In this document: positions 23,192-33,049 of the stretch, in pieces | Layout of the letters: the number at the start of each line of letters is the position of its first letter | Numbering within the stretch: position 1 is the first letter of the stretch | Source of the DNA: Lottia gigantea | Taxonomy: Eukaryota > Mollusca > Gastropoda > Lottiidae | Assembly: GCF_000327385.1 (NCBI RefSeq) | Contig: NW_008709889.1 | Location: 1,362,353 to 1,426,352 of the forward strand | Direction of reading: 5' to 3' | Length of the DNA stretch: 64,000 nt | Notes under the pieces: model-generated | The model's database searches: none | The model's input: only the letters and a program-made list of their open reading frames with translations | Told to the model about the DNA's origin: nothing | Program-made: the position numbers and the translations under genes

Positions 23192-26100
23192 TTAGATTTT
23201 ATTAAAGCCAGCAATATCAACAGATTGAACCAAATCTTCAAATTTAGTGATTTCTTCTTCTAAAAAATCTGTGCCAATCTGAAAAAAAAAAAAAAAAAAA
23301 TAGCTACATTAATAAGGAAATCACATGTAATTGGTTTACAATGACCTGGGTCAAAAATGTCCTTTGGGTGAAAAACGTTGAATTTCTCACAACAATTTCT
23401 TTGTAAAAAATTTATTCATATCCTCGTGTTTTTGATCGAATCTAGTCCAGTTGCCAAGTTTTTATTTTGAAATTTCCGTTAATGTGATACTTGCACACTA
23501 AAAGCCTATTTATCAGCATAAACGAAAATATATAAATTTTTAGTATTAATCTGTACCTTATCATCCTCTACTACACAGTTAATCTGTAATTTATTAATAC
23601 CATATCCAACAGGTACTAACTTGGCTGAAAATAAATCAACATGAATAGTTATTTGTTTTATCAAGAAATTAATTAACAAGTACACGAAGTGAAGTTTTAT
23701 GTCAATATTTAATGAAAATACAGGATTTATTTTAATGAATTCTTCTACTTATGAGAAACATATCTTGATAATTAAATTGAGGTTGACTATTTCAAACTAG
23801 GGGCCAGTTATTATCCGAGTTCTTAATTCATTAACTTACAAGCAGCCCATCTCAGTCCATCAGCTTCAATACTCCTTACATTCTTCTCAACTTCTTTCAT
23901 ATCGGTTTCATCATCCCATGGTTTTACTTCTAATATTATACTACTTTTAGCTATAACAGTTGGCTCTATAATACAAATTATTTATGACGTTGATAGCAAG
24001 GATTTAAAAAAAAAAAAAATTTCAAATGGCAGTAATATGTTGAGCTTAAATTGCAACTTGAAATTTCTATGTCAGGTATGTTGCTCTATTAATCCAAACT
24101 CTGGCCAAAATCTTTTATCAACAAATCAATATTTTTCAGTAAATTTTCATAGGATCACTGCTTTCATTTGTCATCTCAAAATAAGCAAAACCTGAGAAGT
24201 CAACATACTTTTAGCTTTTCTAGCTTCATATTCTGCAACTCGTTTCTTTTTCAATTCCTCTAAGGCTGCTTCTGCATCTTCTCCATCATCATCACCTCCA
24301 AAAAGATCGAAATCGTCATCATCATCATCACCATCGGCAGCTGGCGCTGTTGAATTACCATAGGAAGTAACTGGTTTACGAGTACCGGGAAAACTAGAAA
24401 AACAATCATATTTAATTATACCAATTTTGCACAACTATCAGTATATGGCAGATATATTTTTTTAAAGGTATCCCTGATACAAACTCACTGATTTAAATGC
24501 AAATCATTTAACTGTTACCGTGCTTAAAACTTCACATCTTCATTACTTCATTTTCAGGTCAGGATCTATTTGTCAGATTTAAGACAAAGTTTTCAAAATT
24601 CGCCAACTAATGAATATTATATGAATACACTGAAATACCTTTTCCTCAGATCGCCATATGATTTGATATGATTGTACCATCTTAATGCATGTGGGTAGTT
24701 GGAAGCAGGAGCAGAAGCTAAGGCCTCGAATACAACAGCATCAGCAGCTGATGGTGAATAACTGGAAAAATCAATATAGGTCAAAATTAGTCAAAATGGC
24801 CCCAAATACAATAGTCAAAATGTCCCCAAAATTACTCTTTGACTTCAACCAAAATCATTGGTCAAAATGATCCCCCAAAATGTCAAAATGGTCTCAGTTA
24901 ATGAAAGAATAAAGAAGTCTGTACCTTATTGAAGTGCTAATGAATTTTTTTATAAAATGAGCACATAATCAGAAGATCTTTTCTGGCTTGAAATTGAATT
25001 GACAATGGCGAGTATACATCATGTGATTGATAATTTACAATGAGACAATGCATCAATTAAAATTTCAAAGATCAAGATAAGGCATAATCTGTTATACATC
25101 CAAATTAATTCAGATTAAGTAAGTAAGTTTTTGTATTGATTTTTTTTTTTTTTTCGTCCATGGCAGGCCGGTTTTCTCGAAAACGGCAACAGGTACGGGA
25201 AAACGGGCTTCGTGGCGTTTCATAAGTCGTTGCTAATCCCAGCTTAAATGTAAAACGAAAATTTTCTGAGCAACATTACACGAAGTTGCAACAAACGGAA
25301 AATGGACTCGGGCGTGACTATCAACTGATTTTGATCGGGTTTTCTGCATCGTATTTCTTGTAACAAAAGACAAATGATAGCAGTTGAAAATTTTCGATTT
25401 TCGAAAATTCGTTCCATACTTTTTTTTTGCCGTATAATTAATCGGAAAATACTATTTCGGTTGTTATTTGGTGGATTGACTTGAAACTCACATGGTGTAG
25501 ACTGCCAGCAGAGTGGAATAATAAAAGCACAGATTCAAAAATTTTTTATCACTTCCAGTTTTGATGTTACTACTTCCAGTGGTATAACTTCCGGTGAAAT
25601 TGAGTTATGTCAAAAATAACATATGCATTATATTACCAGCCTTAATACAAACTTATTAAATTAAAAAAAATCGCACCGGAAGTAACATGTAGGCCGCCAC
25701 TTTGGTTTGCCTCATATTCCAGAAATTGCTATTCAGAGGCCATTTATCATCCAATTTGCGTAACTTTTGTGTCTCATACGATACTTTTAATGTCTGTCTA
25801 CAAAAAATGGGAAGCATAATTTTGATTTTCGGCTTGTAACTTATGACCTTGACCTTTGATGACCTTTATATTGACCATGGCGATAAAGGCTGTCCTTGAC
25901 CTTTTCATGACCTTTTGACCTTTGGGATCAAACAACAACTTCTGATTTTATAGGAGTCTAAATATGGTCAATTTGGCATTTTTGCAGTAATGTATCTCAA
26001 ACCCTAATTGATTTAGCGCCATACTACTTTCAGATTATTAATGCACTTAATAAATGGTGTTAATTCATGTGGCATTTGTGGATGTCAGAGTCACATTAAA

Positions 26101-27668
26101 GGAAATGTTGCAATTTCCTTAAAACTTTAAATGCGTCTATCAAAGGAACTTGGCCTCGGATGACGTTGATATTTACATTAATGTTTATTATTGACTTCAG
26201 CTTTTACATGATGCTAATATTTTTTGTGTCCGACACGTGGTTTCGGTTTTATGGGTGTCACTGAAAGTTGATTCTGCATCTTTAAAGCGTCTTCACATGT
26301 GCCCTATTAAAGGTAGAGCAATAATTCTTTTGGATTCAAAATGCTGAGATCCTGCGCTTTCCAATGATATATAACATGCATGCCTTACATGCAAATTCAA
26401 AACCCCATTCACTTAACATGGGGTTAATATTAGATAAATCGACTAATTAGATTAGATTAATTAAATATGCTCTAGGGTGGATTGAAATTATCAATACTGT
26501 AAGTTAGCTTACAGAAGCACATTAAAGGGATACCTCCACTTAATTTACCAACTTTCTTATTTCTTATCCGATTTTCATCAAAATTGGTATGTATGTGTAT
26601 AATCAAATTCTAAATTTGATGGAATAATCGAATTTGCATAGTGCGCATGCGCATTATCAACTTTCTTATTTCTCATCCGATTTTCATCAAACTTGGAATG
26701 TATGTGTACAATCAAATTCTCAATTTGGTGGAACTATCGAATTTGATTAGTGCACATGCGCATTAACAACTTTCTTATTTCTTATCCGAATTTCACCAAA
26801 CTTGGTATGTATGTGTATTATCCAATTCTAAATTTGATGGAAATATTGAATTTTTGTTGTGCGCATGCGCATTACCAACTCTCTTATTTCTTATCCGAAT
26901 TTAATCAAACTTGCTAGGTAAGTGTATAATCCAATTATAAATTAGATGGAAATATCGAATTATTGTTGTGCGCATTATCAACTTTCTTATTGGCGGATTT
27001 CACTTATTACCAAACGTCACCATTTTTTATCGGCCGAATTTCCTTATAATCCCAAGCGGTAATCCGAATTCCAAGTGTTGTCTGCTAGAATGTAGTCTAA
27101 CGAATGAAGTCACGTGATCAACTAGCGGATTCCGTGTCAGCAGAAAATTTCTATGGAACACAAAGTGGACCATATTCTTATGTTGTTTCAGTGACTTTAA
27201 GCAATAAATCACACTACGTATCTTAGTTTGTCAGTCATTATTTTTTTTTTTTTTAAATCGTGGTTCTTTGAAGGAATTGTCACTAGTTATAATGAATTGA
27301 TATTAAAGATAAATACTAAGAGATGTTAATTATACCACCTGGTATCCAAACAACGTGTTTTTCTCGACTTATTTATAGATCAAACATTGTACACGAAAAT
27401 AGGTGACGCATTCTGCCGCCGTTGCCGAGTTGGTTGCTCATGAAATATGGGTCAAAGTGAAGGATTCATAAAGAAAATCGAAATAAACCAATCTTAATTA
27501 TTTTGTAGAATAATTCAATATAATGAATTTCGATTTTCTTTATGAATCCTTCACTTTGACCCATATTTCATGAGCAAATAGCACGTACCCATCAATGTAA
27601 CTTCTATCAGCAAAAAATGTGTTCAAAGATGAAAGACCATCTTTTGATTTTAAGTCACCAAAACCCAT
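23192..27668 (-). CDS. EEF1B2: Translation elongation factor 1-beta (eEF1B-alpha), six exons
   Basis: eEF1B-alpha is the guanine-nucleotide exchange factor that reloads eEF1A with GTP in cytosolic translation. Exons in order (minus strand): 27668-27589, 24761-24639, 24393-24209, 23965-23840, 23624-23557 and 23278-23192. Phases close, giving 222 aa, close to human EEF1B2 (225). The start [16 protein letters not shown] and the [11 protein letters not shown] block are the GST-C-like N-terminal domain that binds eEF1B-gamma. An acidic linker ([20 protein letters not shown]) leads to the catalytic C-terminal domain: [38 protein letters not shown] and a terminal DIAGFNKI. In vertebrates the linker reads DLFGSDDEE with a casein kinase 2 serine; here that serine is glycine. 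The 2.8-kb first intron holds repeats and a perfect 51-bp foldback near its donor. Confidence 0.96.
25135..26990. repeat. Repeats in EEF1B2 intron 1, with ~108-bp tandem units, copy 2
   Basis: From about 25140 to 26340 there is diverged interspersed repeat sharing accttgacctttgatgacc words with DBF4 intron 6. From about 26340 the leader (catgcatgccttacatgc, aaaccccattcactta) and about four tandem units of ~108 bp (tttcttatccgaatttcacc, tgtgcgcatgcgcattac) repeat the family seen at 7592-8320. No coding frame was recognised. Confidence 0.65.
26992..27510 (+). repeat. ~500-bp dispersed repeat, copy 1 (EEF1B2 intron 1)
   Basis: It begins tggcggatttcacttattac and includes aagtcacgtgatcaacta and ccgtgtcagcagaaaa. 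It matches 29525-30010 in the same orientation over its full length with moderate divergence. Direct copies thus flank EEF1B2 exon 1 and ARL2BP. No target duplication was found. Confidence 0.75.
27434..27577. repeat. Perfect 51-bp inverted repeat beside the EEF1B2 exon 1 donor
   Basis: Positions 27434-27484 and 27527-27577 are exact reverse complements with a 42-bp loop. The left arm is the end of the ~500-bp repeat (catgaaatatgggtcaaagt). The right arm ends 9 nt from the GT of the exon 1 donor. Because the arms are identical while the other copy of the repeat (29.9 kb) has diverged, the inversion should be recent or kept equal by gene conversion. Confidence 0.85.
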
Positions 27669-28024
27669 TCTTGATGTATTTTTCTCGACACGCTGATGCA
27701 AAACGTGTAAATTCTCCAGCCTTGACCTTTTAAAAGAACATGATGAGGCGGTTTCCGGTTCACGTGACATAGTATACGTTCGATTCTTGAACCATGATCA
27801 TACATCTCTCATTTACTCAACATTTTTTACAAATTATGCTATGATGTTGAAGGTTTTAACAAATGAAATCTGAATACGTTACGTTTGTTTTCAGTCCATT
27901 TATTTTAGTGAGTTAATATTTTACTTGTGGATGGGCCTAGCACCTGTATACAGATCACGTGCAGAAATATAAATCGAACACATCTTTCTCAAAACGCGTC
28001 GATAGTGATAACATTTTTTCCAAA
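27669..28024. promoter_or_regulatory. Bidirectional promoter region of EEF1B2 and ARL2BP
   Basis: Only 356 bp separate the two start codons, which point away from each other, so the 5' untranslated regions and core promoters of both must lie here. No canonical TATA box could be assigned with confidence. Confidence 0.6.
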
Positions 28025-28585
28025 ATGGCTTCGAATACCGAGATGGCAATGGAGGCATCCGATGTAATATCTGAATTACAGTGTGTTGATTTTGGCGAAG
28101 AAGAAATATTCACGTCGTGTTCAAACGAAGTGGACACGAAATTCGATCTGACCATTGGTCATATCGAAGATATCATCATGGAAGACAAATTTCAGACTCT
28201 ACAAAATAATTTTTTAGAAAAATTCTACTCGGAATTTGACGACACAGAAGAAAATAAATTTATATACACCGATATTCACAAAGATTACATAAATTTGATA
28301 GAGAAATGTTTAGAAGAGGAATTGAGTGGTAGAATGCCAGATTTTTCTATGCAAGAATTTACAAGACAACTGGCAGAGAGGAAGGATGATTTGGAAGGAG
28401 AAATTTTTGAAATGTTGCTGACTTTTAGTGACTTTGTTGCATTCAAAGACATGTTTTTGGATTACAAGGCAGCTAAGGAAGGAAAGACAATAGATCTGAG
28501 TGATGGACTTACTGTGACCTCAGTTGATATGCCTTCTGGGTGTGATCTATTTAGTCTAAATGGACAATCAATTTCCAAAGACTAG
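28025..28585 (+). CDS. ARL2BP: ADP-ribosylation factor-like 2-binding protein (ARL2BP/BART), intronless
   Basis: ARL2BP is the effector of the small GTPases ARL2 and ARL3. It acts in cytosol, mitochondria and at centrosomes/basal bodies, and is needed for cilia. The open frame encodes 186 aa from the ATG at 28025 (AAAATGGC context). The family BART domain spans about residues 40-165: a gatekeeper GHIEDIIMEDKFQTLQ, then DDTEENKFIYTDIHKDYI, then LLTFSDFVAFKDMFLDYK and the DLSDGLTVTS end. These match the vertebrate protein almost segment for segment. The N-terminal ~38 residues are longer and unlike it. The same frame continues upstream to 27959, but without an ATG. In vertebrates the gene has several introns; here it has none, so retroposition is possible, although it is intact and probably functional. 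Confidence 0.95.
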   Translation: MASNTEMAMEASDVISELQCVDFGEEEIFTSCSNEVDTKFDLTIGHIEDIIMEDKFQTLQNNFLEKFYSEFDDTEENKFIYTDIHKDYINLIEKCLEEELSGRMPDFSMQEFTRQLAERKDDLEGEIFEMLLTFSDFVAFKDMFLDYKAAKEGKTIDLSDGLTVTSVDMPSGCDLFSLNGQSISKD

Positions 28586-29524
28586 ACCTGAGAAAGATAA
28601 AAAACCTTACCAACAACACCGTTCGTGCCACCTATCAGTCGAACATTGATTCAAATAATTCTTCTTTTGTAATAATGTGATAAAAGGAAGGCATTTAAGG
28701 CCAGCAACAGATTTGACAGTTCTGTTGACCTTGTTTTTGGTCCTCATCCTTTACATAGAAATATTTGAATTCCCCTAACTAAGATAATTTGCTTTGAGTA
28801 TTCATTATCAAACTTTTCTTAAATGAACAATATCCATGTTGCTTTTATGATTAATCCTCACACTACTATTATTCACAAGACTTTTGAACACTTACACTAA
28901 ATTTCATAGAATTCAGACTATGGATTCCAATGTATTAGTCAATTGTAGAAAGCTCAGGAAACAAAACATCCAGATATTTTAATCAGGTTGAATAATTAAT
29001 CGATACAAACATCATTCTACTATTTTATTGTTAGTGGATGTAGGTTTATACTCATATTATAAATCAAAATGGAAAGGCATAATCTGACAATCTGGTGTTC
29101 TGAATTAAAATTTTACATTCCATAAGTAAAAGGTCATTTTGAAGCCAACCCAAATCATTTGATCAATACTTGTTTGGATTCTGGCCTAACATTATTTTGT
29201 TGATGTACCAATGTTTTAGTGTTGAGTTATTTACTATACCATATTGTATATAAGAACTTGTATTTATTTCACTTTGTTTTGGTTTCAAGATTTACTTAAT
29301 ATTGATGTATTTCTGAATGAATGTCATGATCTTAGACCATTATAATATATATCAAGTAACCTATTTTTCGTGCATTTCCGGAAAGAATTAATAATTTACA
29401 TGTGCGACCTCCGCATTTGCTTTTTTTGATAAACATGGGTTTTCTGTACAATATCAGCTAGTAGAATGAATCAAGTAGTTTCAAGCAAAGTAAACTGTAT
29501 TAATGTATACTTTGACAAATACAA
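28586..29524. other. ARL2BP 3' region, no further gene
   Basis: AT-rich sequence without a supportable reading frame. It probably includes the ARL2BP 3' untranslated region. No clear canonical polyadenylation hexamer could be chosen. Confidence 0.45.
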
Positions 29525-30010
29525 AATGGCGGATTTCACTTATTACCAAACTTCACAATTTTTTATCGGCCGAATTGCCTTCTAATCCCAGATGTAATCG
29601 GAATTCCAAGTGTCGTCTGCTAGAATGTCCAACGAATGAAGTCACGTGATCAACTAGTGGATTCCGTGTCAGCAGAAAAAAACACAATGTGGGCCATATT
29701 CGTATGTTGTTTCAATGATTTTTAGCATTAAATCACGCTATCTTATTTTGTCAGTCACTTTTTTTTAAAATCATGGTTCTTTGAAGGAATTGTCATTAGT
29801 TACAATAAATTGTTATTAAAGATAAATATCAAGAGAAGTTAATTATACCACTGGGTATCCATTCTCGACTTATTTATAAATCAAACATCGTACACGAAAA
29901 TAGGTGACGCATTTTGCCGCCGTTGTCGAGTTGGTTACTCATGAAATATGGGTCAAAGTGAGAGATTCATAGAGAAAATCGGAACAAACCAATTTTAATT
30001 ATTTTGTAGA
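29525..30010 (+). repeat. ~500-bp dispersed repeat, copy 2
   Basis: Same family and orientation as 26992-27510, with the same start (tggcggatttcacttattac) and end (ttttaattattttgtaga). The copies differ by scattered substitutions and small indels. Confidence 0.75.
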
Positions 30011-30479
30011 TTATCCGAGGAAACATCTAAGACATAAAAAAAAAGTTCCGTTTTTTAACTTTGTCGAAATTCGGTTTTGAATCCTTATATGCACGAAAAT
30101 AGGTTACACCACTGTATATACTGGTATCCAATTTGTTAATAGAGAATTTCAAAGCATAATTATGAACCAACTTTTTTTGCAACTTATAACTTATTTTTTT
30201 CAATATTTTACAAACAGATAAATCAGCTTAGAAGAAGAAGACAATGTACACCATACTGACTTTAAGATGATCCAATGTTCATATTAAGGCTAAATACTTC
30301 AGTTTTTATTCTCACATTCCTTAACCTTAATTTCTACTGTTAATATTGATCCGTCCAATAAAATGTATTGTGCTCAAACATTGTTATTGAAGCCCCAGCA
30401 ATTGGAATGGCAAACTTTCCGTTTACTTGTGCTTTGGTAGTATTATGTATCCGCAAAGTTGTTATTTTTATTTTCATTG

Positions 30480-30540
30480 GTCCCGATGACCTAGTGGTTT
30501 CCACACGTCGACAAAAAAGTATTGGATTCGAGTCCTTATA
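30480..30540 (+). repeat. tRNA-like promoter fragment beside the viral fossil
   Basis: An A-box-like tgacctagtgg at 30487 and a B-box-like gattcgagtcc at 30525 are present. The spacing is too short and no acceptor or anticodon stem can be drawn. It is more likely a SINE head or decayed tRNA gene than a working tRNA. Confidence 0.3.
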
Positions 30541-30559
30541 GAAGATTTAAAATAAAAAC

Positions 30560-30770
30560 TTTTTTGCTAATTCAAATTCTGTCTTCCCTATCATGGTATT
30601 ATGACGTCCTAAACATCCTACATCCCATAAATCTCCCCCAAAAAAACACATCTACCTCCTACATTCCATCAATCCCCACTCAAAAAAAGACCTATACACC
30701 CTACATTTCATCATTTGGAAAACAGACCACAATTTCTACTCAAATTTTAAACCTTAAAGATGGCAAATAA
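30560..30770 (+). repeat. Left terminal remnant of the viral fossil
   Basis: Short units of the form cctacattccatc and cctacatttcatca repeat here. Their reverse complements (gaaatgtagg, gatggaatgtagg) recur at 39765-39890, so these are remains of the terminal inverted repeats. The outer border and any target duplication could not be fixed. Confidence 0.6.
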
Positions 30771-30869
30771 AAATTACATACTAGATCTAATCTTTAAATT
30801 ATACGATCCAATTCGTTATTGATTTAACAAGAAAAAAGAGGATTACATTATCATCTCTCCAACTGTTGG

Positions 30870-31650
30870 TTCTAAATCCCAGTTGAGTGATGGTGGTAGA
30901 ATTACCTTCGAAATAAATTCATTATCAAATTGGCTTCTTCTTTCCGATGCTTATTTTAGATGTGATTTCAAAATTAAAGATGGAACTCCCAATGAAAATC
31001 GTGTACCACAAACGTTAGAAAACAATTTCTTTCCATCTTTATTTAGCGAGATGGTTTTGGAAGCTGGTTCAAATCCTATAGAAACTATTCACCCTAGGGA
31101 ATTTGATACAATGTTGAAAACAGTTTTATATCCTAAAGATTTTGATTCAGTCTCAGGCTGATGTTGGTGATGGAAGTGTTTTAAAAGAACCGGTAAGAAA
31201 TGTTCCAAACGATGCGGATTTAGCTAGAGTGAGAGTTGTTGCAAGAAACACAATAGAATGAGTAGGACGAGCAGCTAATCATGGTTTCGAAAAACGAGTA
31301 AATCAGTATAACAATGTTGTTGAGAATAATAGGTGGGGTAATTACGTAAATTGGAAATTATACCCTTTATTCGGTCTGTTGGAACACAGAAAGGTTTCCA
31401 TAGGATTACCATAAAAATTCATCTACAAAGAGAAATCAATGATGATAAGATATTCTTTGGAGAGAATGCTTCCAATGCAAAATTAGAAATAGAAACTATA
31501 AAAATATGTGTGAATTATTTGGAAATCCCCCTCAGTTTGAATATGTAGATTTTGCACTTAATCATCCAATCTTCTGTTTTGACCTATCAGCTCATCTTTT
31601 CAAAACAGGAGTAAATATAAACATTGATATTGAAAAAACACAAGGGTAAC
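30870..31650 (+). pseudogene. Major-capsid-like gene region of the fossil (broken)
   Basis: The early part contains GRITFEINSLSNWLLLSDAY and LFSEMVLEAGSNPIE, the kind of beta-rich N-terminal segment seen in double-jelly-roll major capsid proteins, where a strand motif is followed by a short variable loop and an LF-x(3)-V/L element. The assignment rests on this and on position; it is weaker than for the polymerase. The region is much shorter than a complete capsid gene and is not intact. Confidence 0.55.
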
Positions 31651-31816
31651 CGGGTAATGTTTACTACTCGAAGAAGCAAAACATTTAAATAAAATAGCAG
31701 ATAGAAGAATGATAAGAATTGAGTAAAAATTACACCCTTAAAGATGTAGCCAGAAACTTTAGTCAAGAAAATAATATAAGCTATTGAAACAGCTTCACCA
31801 CCTGTAATAACTTTCA

Positions 31817-32401
31817 ATGGTAAAAAAAATCAGCATAACTAAAAAACTTATTGATAAATACAAATATTGTAAAGTCAGAGACGATAAAGTCAAATTTAAG
31901 TCAAATTCCCCTATATTCAAAATCGATACAAAAGACTTAATATTTACATTAACAAAAGGATTAATAGATTTAATGAATGGTGGGTATATTCACATTGCCG
32001 ATTACAAGGATTTAGTAGCATACTCAAAATTTCTTCATGCAATTAGGAAGTCAGGACCCGACACAAGAAGATTGAAAGCAGTTGATCTATACATAAAAAA
32101 AGTTATTGGTGATGAAAATGAAGATGAGGAATCAGATGATGAATATGAAGTTGACGAAGCAGATGATTATGCTGAAGACAATTCAATCACACAAGAAATA
32201 GACGAATTCGAAGATATGGTATCTGGGCAAGGTATAACGTTTTTATCAGACAACAACTCAGACAATAGATTACAAATAATATTAGCGGCAATGAAGGAAT
32301 GTCATCGATCACACAGACAATATAATGAAGTAAATTGCATATTAAAAAGACTCCTAGAGAAAGGTATTATAGATAAAAATGATTATAAAAATGTCAAATA
32401 A
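31817..32401 (+). CDS. Unidentified acidic protein of the fossil, frame looks whole
   Basis: A 194-residue frame that I do not recognise. The N-terminal half is lysine-rich with KVKFKSNSPIFKIDTKD, then GGYIHIADYKDLVAYSKFL. The middle (around residues 100-130) is a long run of Asp/Glu. The C-terminal part is helical-looking. It sits between the capsid-like region and the next structural-like gene on the same strand, so a virion or assembly role is possible. Confidence 0.5.
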   Translation: MVKKISITKKLIDKYKYCKVRDDKVKFKSNSPIFKIDTKDLIFTLTKGLIDLMNGGYIHIADYKDLVAYSKFLHAIRKSGPDTRRLKAVDLYIKKVIGDENEDEESDDEYEVDEADDYAEDNSITQEIDEFEDMVSGQGITFLSDNNSDNRLQIILAAMKECHRSHRQYNEVNCILKRLLEKGIIDKNDYKNVK

Positions 32402-33049
32402 AGAACAACTATTCGTTATCACCTCAAATAAATCAGACATTAAATTGTCTCTAGATTATGAGTACGAACTCGATAGCAATCGAGAATATGAATTGGGATT
32501 AAAGTATTTCTCTGTTTACAATTCCATTAGAAATATCAACGAAAAAAATAACCAAATAAAAATATCAACAGATAATGAACAATATTGAATTCGAAGGTAA
32601 TTTGAATCTGAACAAAATAAAATTGATATTAATAGTCAAGTTGATTTCAATGTAGAAAATTCTTTGAATACTTTACTAGGCTTAGATAAAAAAAAATATA
32701 CACCCAATCCACTTTAGCACCACACAAAGCTAATATCGAAAATGATATCGATGCCATTAATATTCACTGCAATTTGATAAACGGTGGATTTTTCAACAAA
32801 TACAAACGTCAGATTATCTATAGCATTCCAACATTCAATGTACCAATTGGATATAGAATTATAGAGAAACCACTTCAAAAGACATATTTATCACTTAATT
32901 CCTCTATGATTAAAGATATAAATCTGGAAATCAAAGATGGTAAAAATAGGTTTATAAATTTTGGTAATGAGGAAATTGTAATTCAACTTCATTTAAAACA
33001 AAAGAACTTAATTTATTCTATAATTAAACACTCTTCATTCTCTTCTTGA
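32379..33049 (+). pseudogene. Minor-structural-like region of the fossil (broken)
   Basis: The region starts with MSNKEQLFVITSNKSDIKLS and YELGLKYFSVYNSIRNI, then later GYRIIEKPLQKTYL and LEIKDGKNRFINFGNEEIVI. It is beta-rich, and its place next to the capsid-like gene is where penton or minor capsid genes sit in this group. I do not recognise a specific family. It is not intact. Confidence 0.4.

Noticed and set aside
27540-27770. 76-residue single-exon form of the EEF1B2 N-terminus
   Set aside because: The tail after YIDGY reads into the intronic foldback. The donor at 27588 and the next exon restore the conserved protein.
30480-30552. Functional tRNA gene
   Set aside because: A- and B-box-like words are present but too close together, and no acceptor, D or anticodon stems can be drawn.
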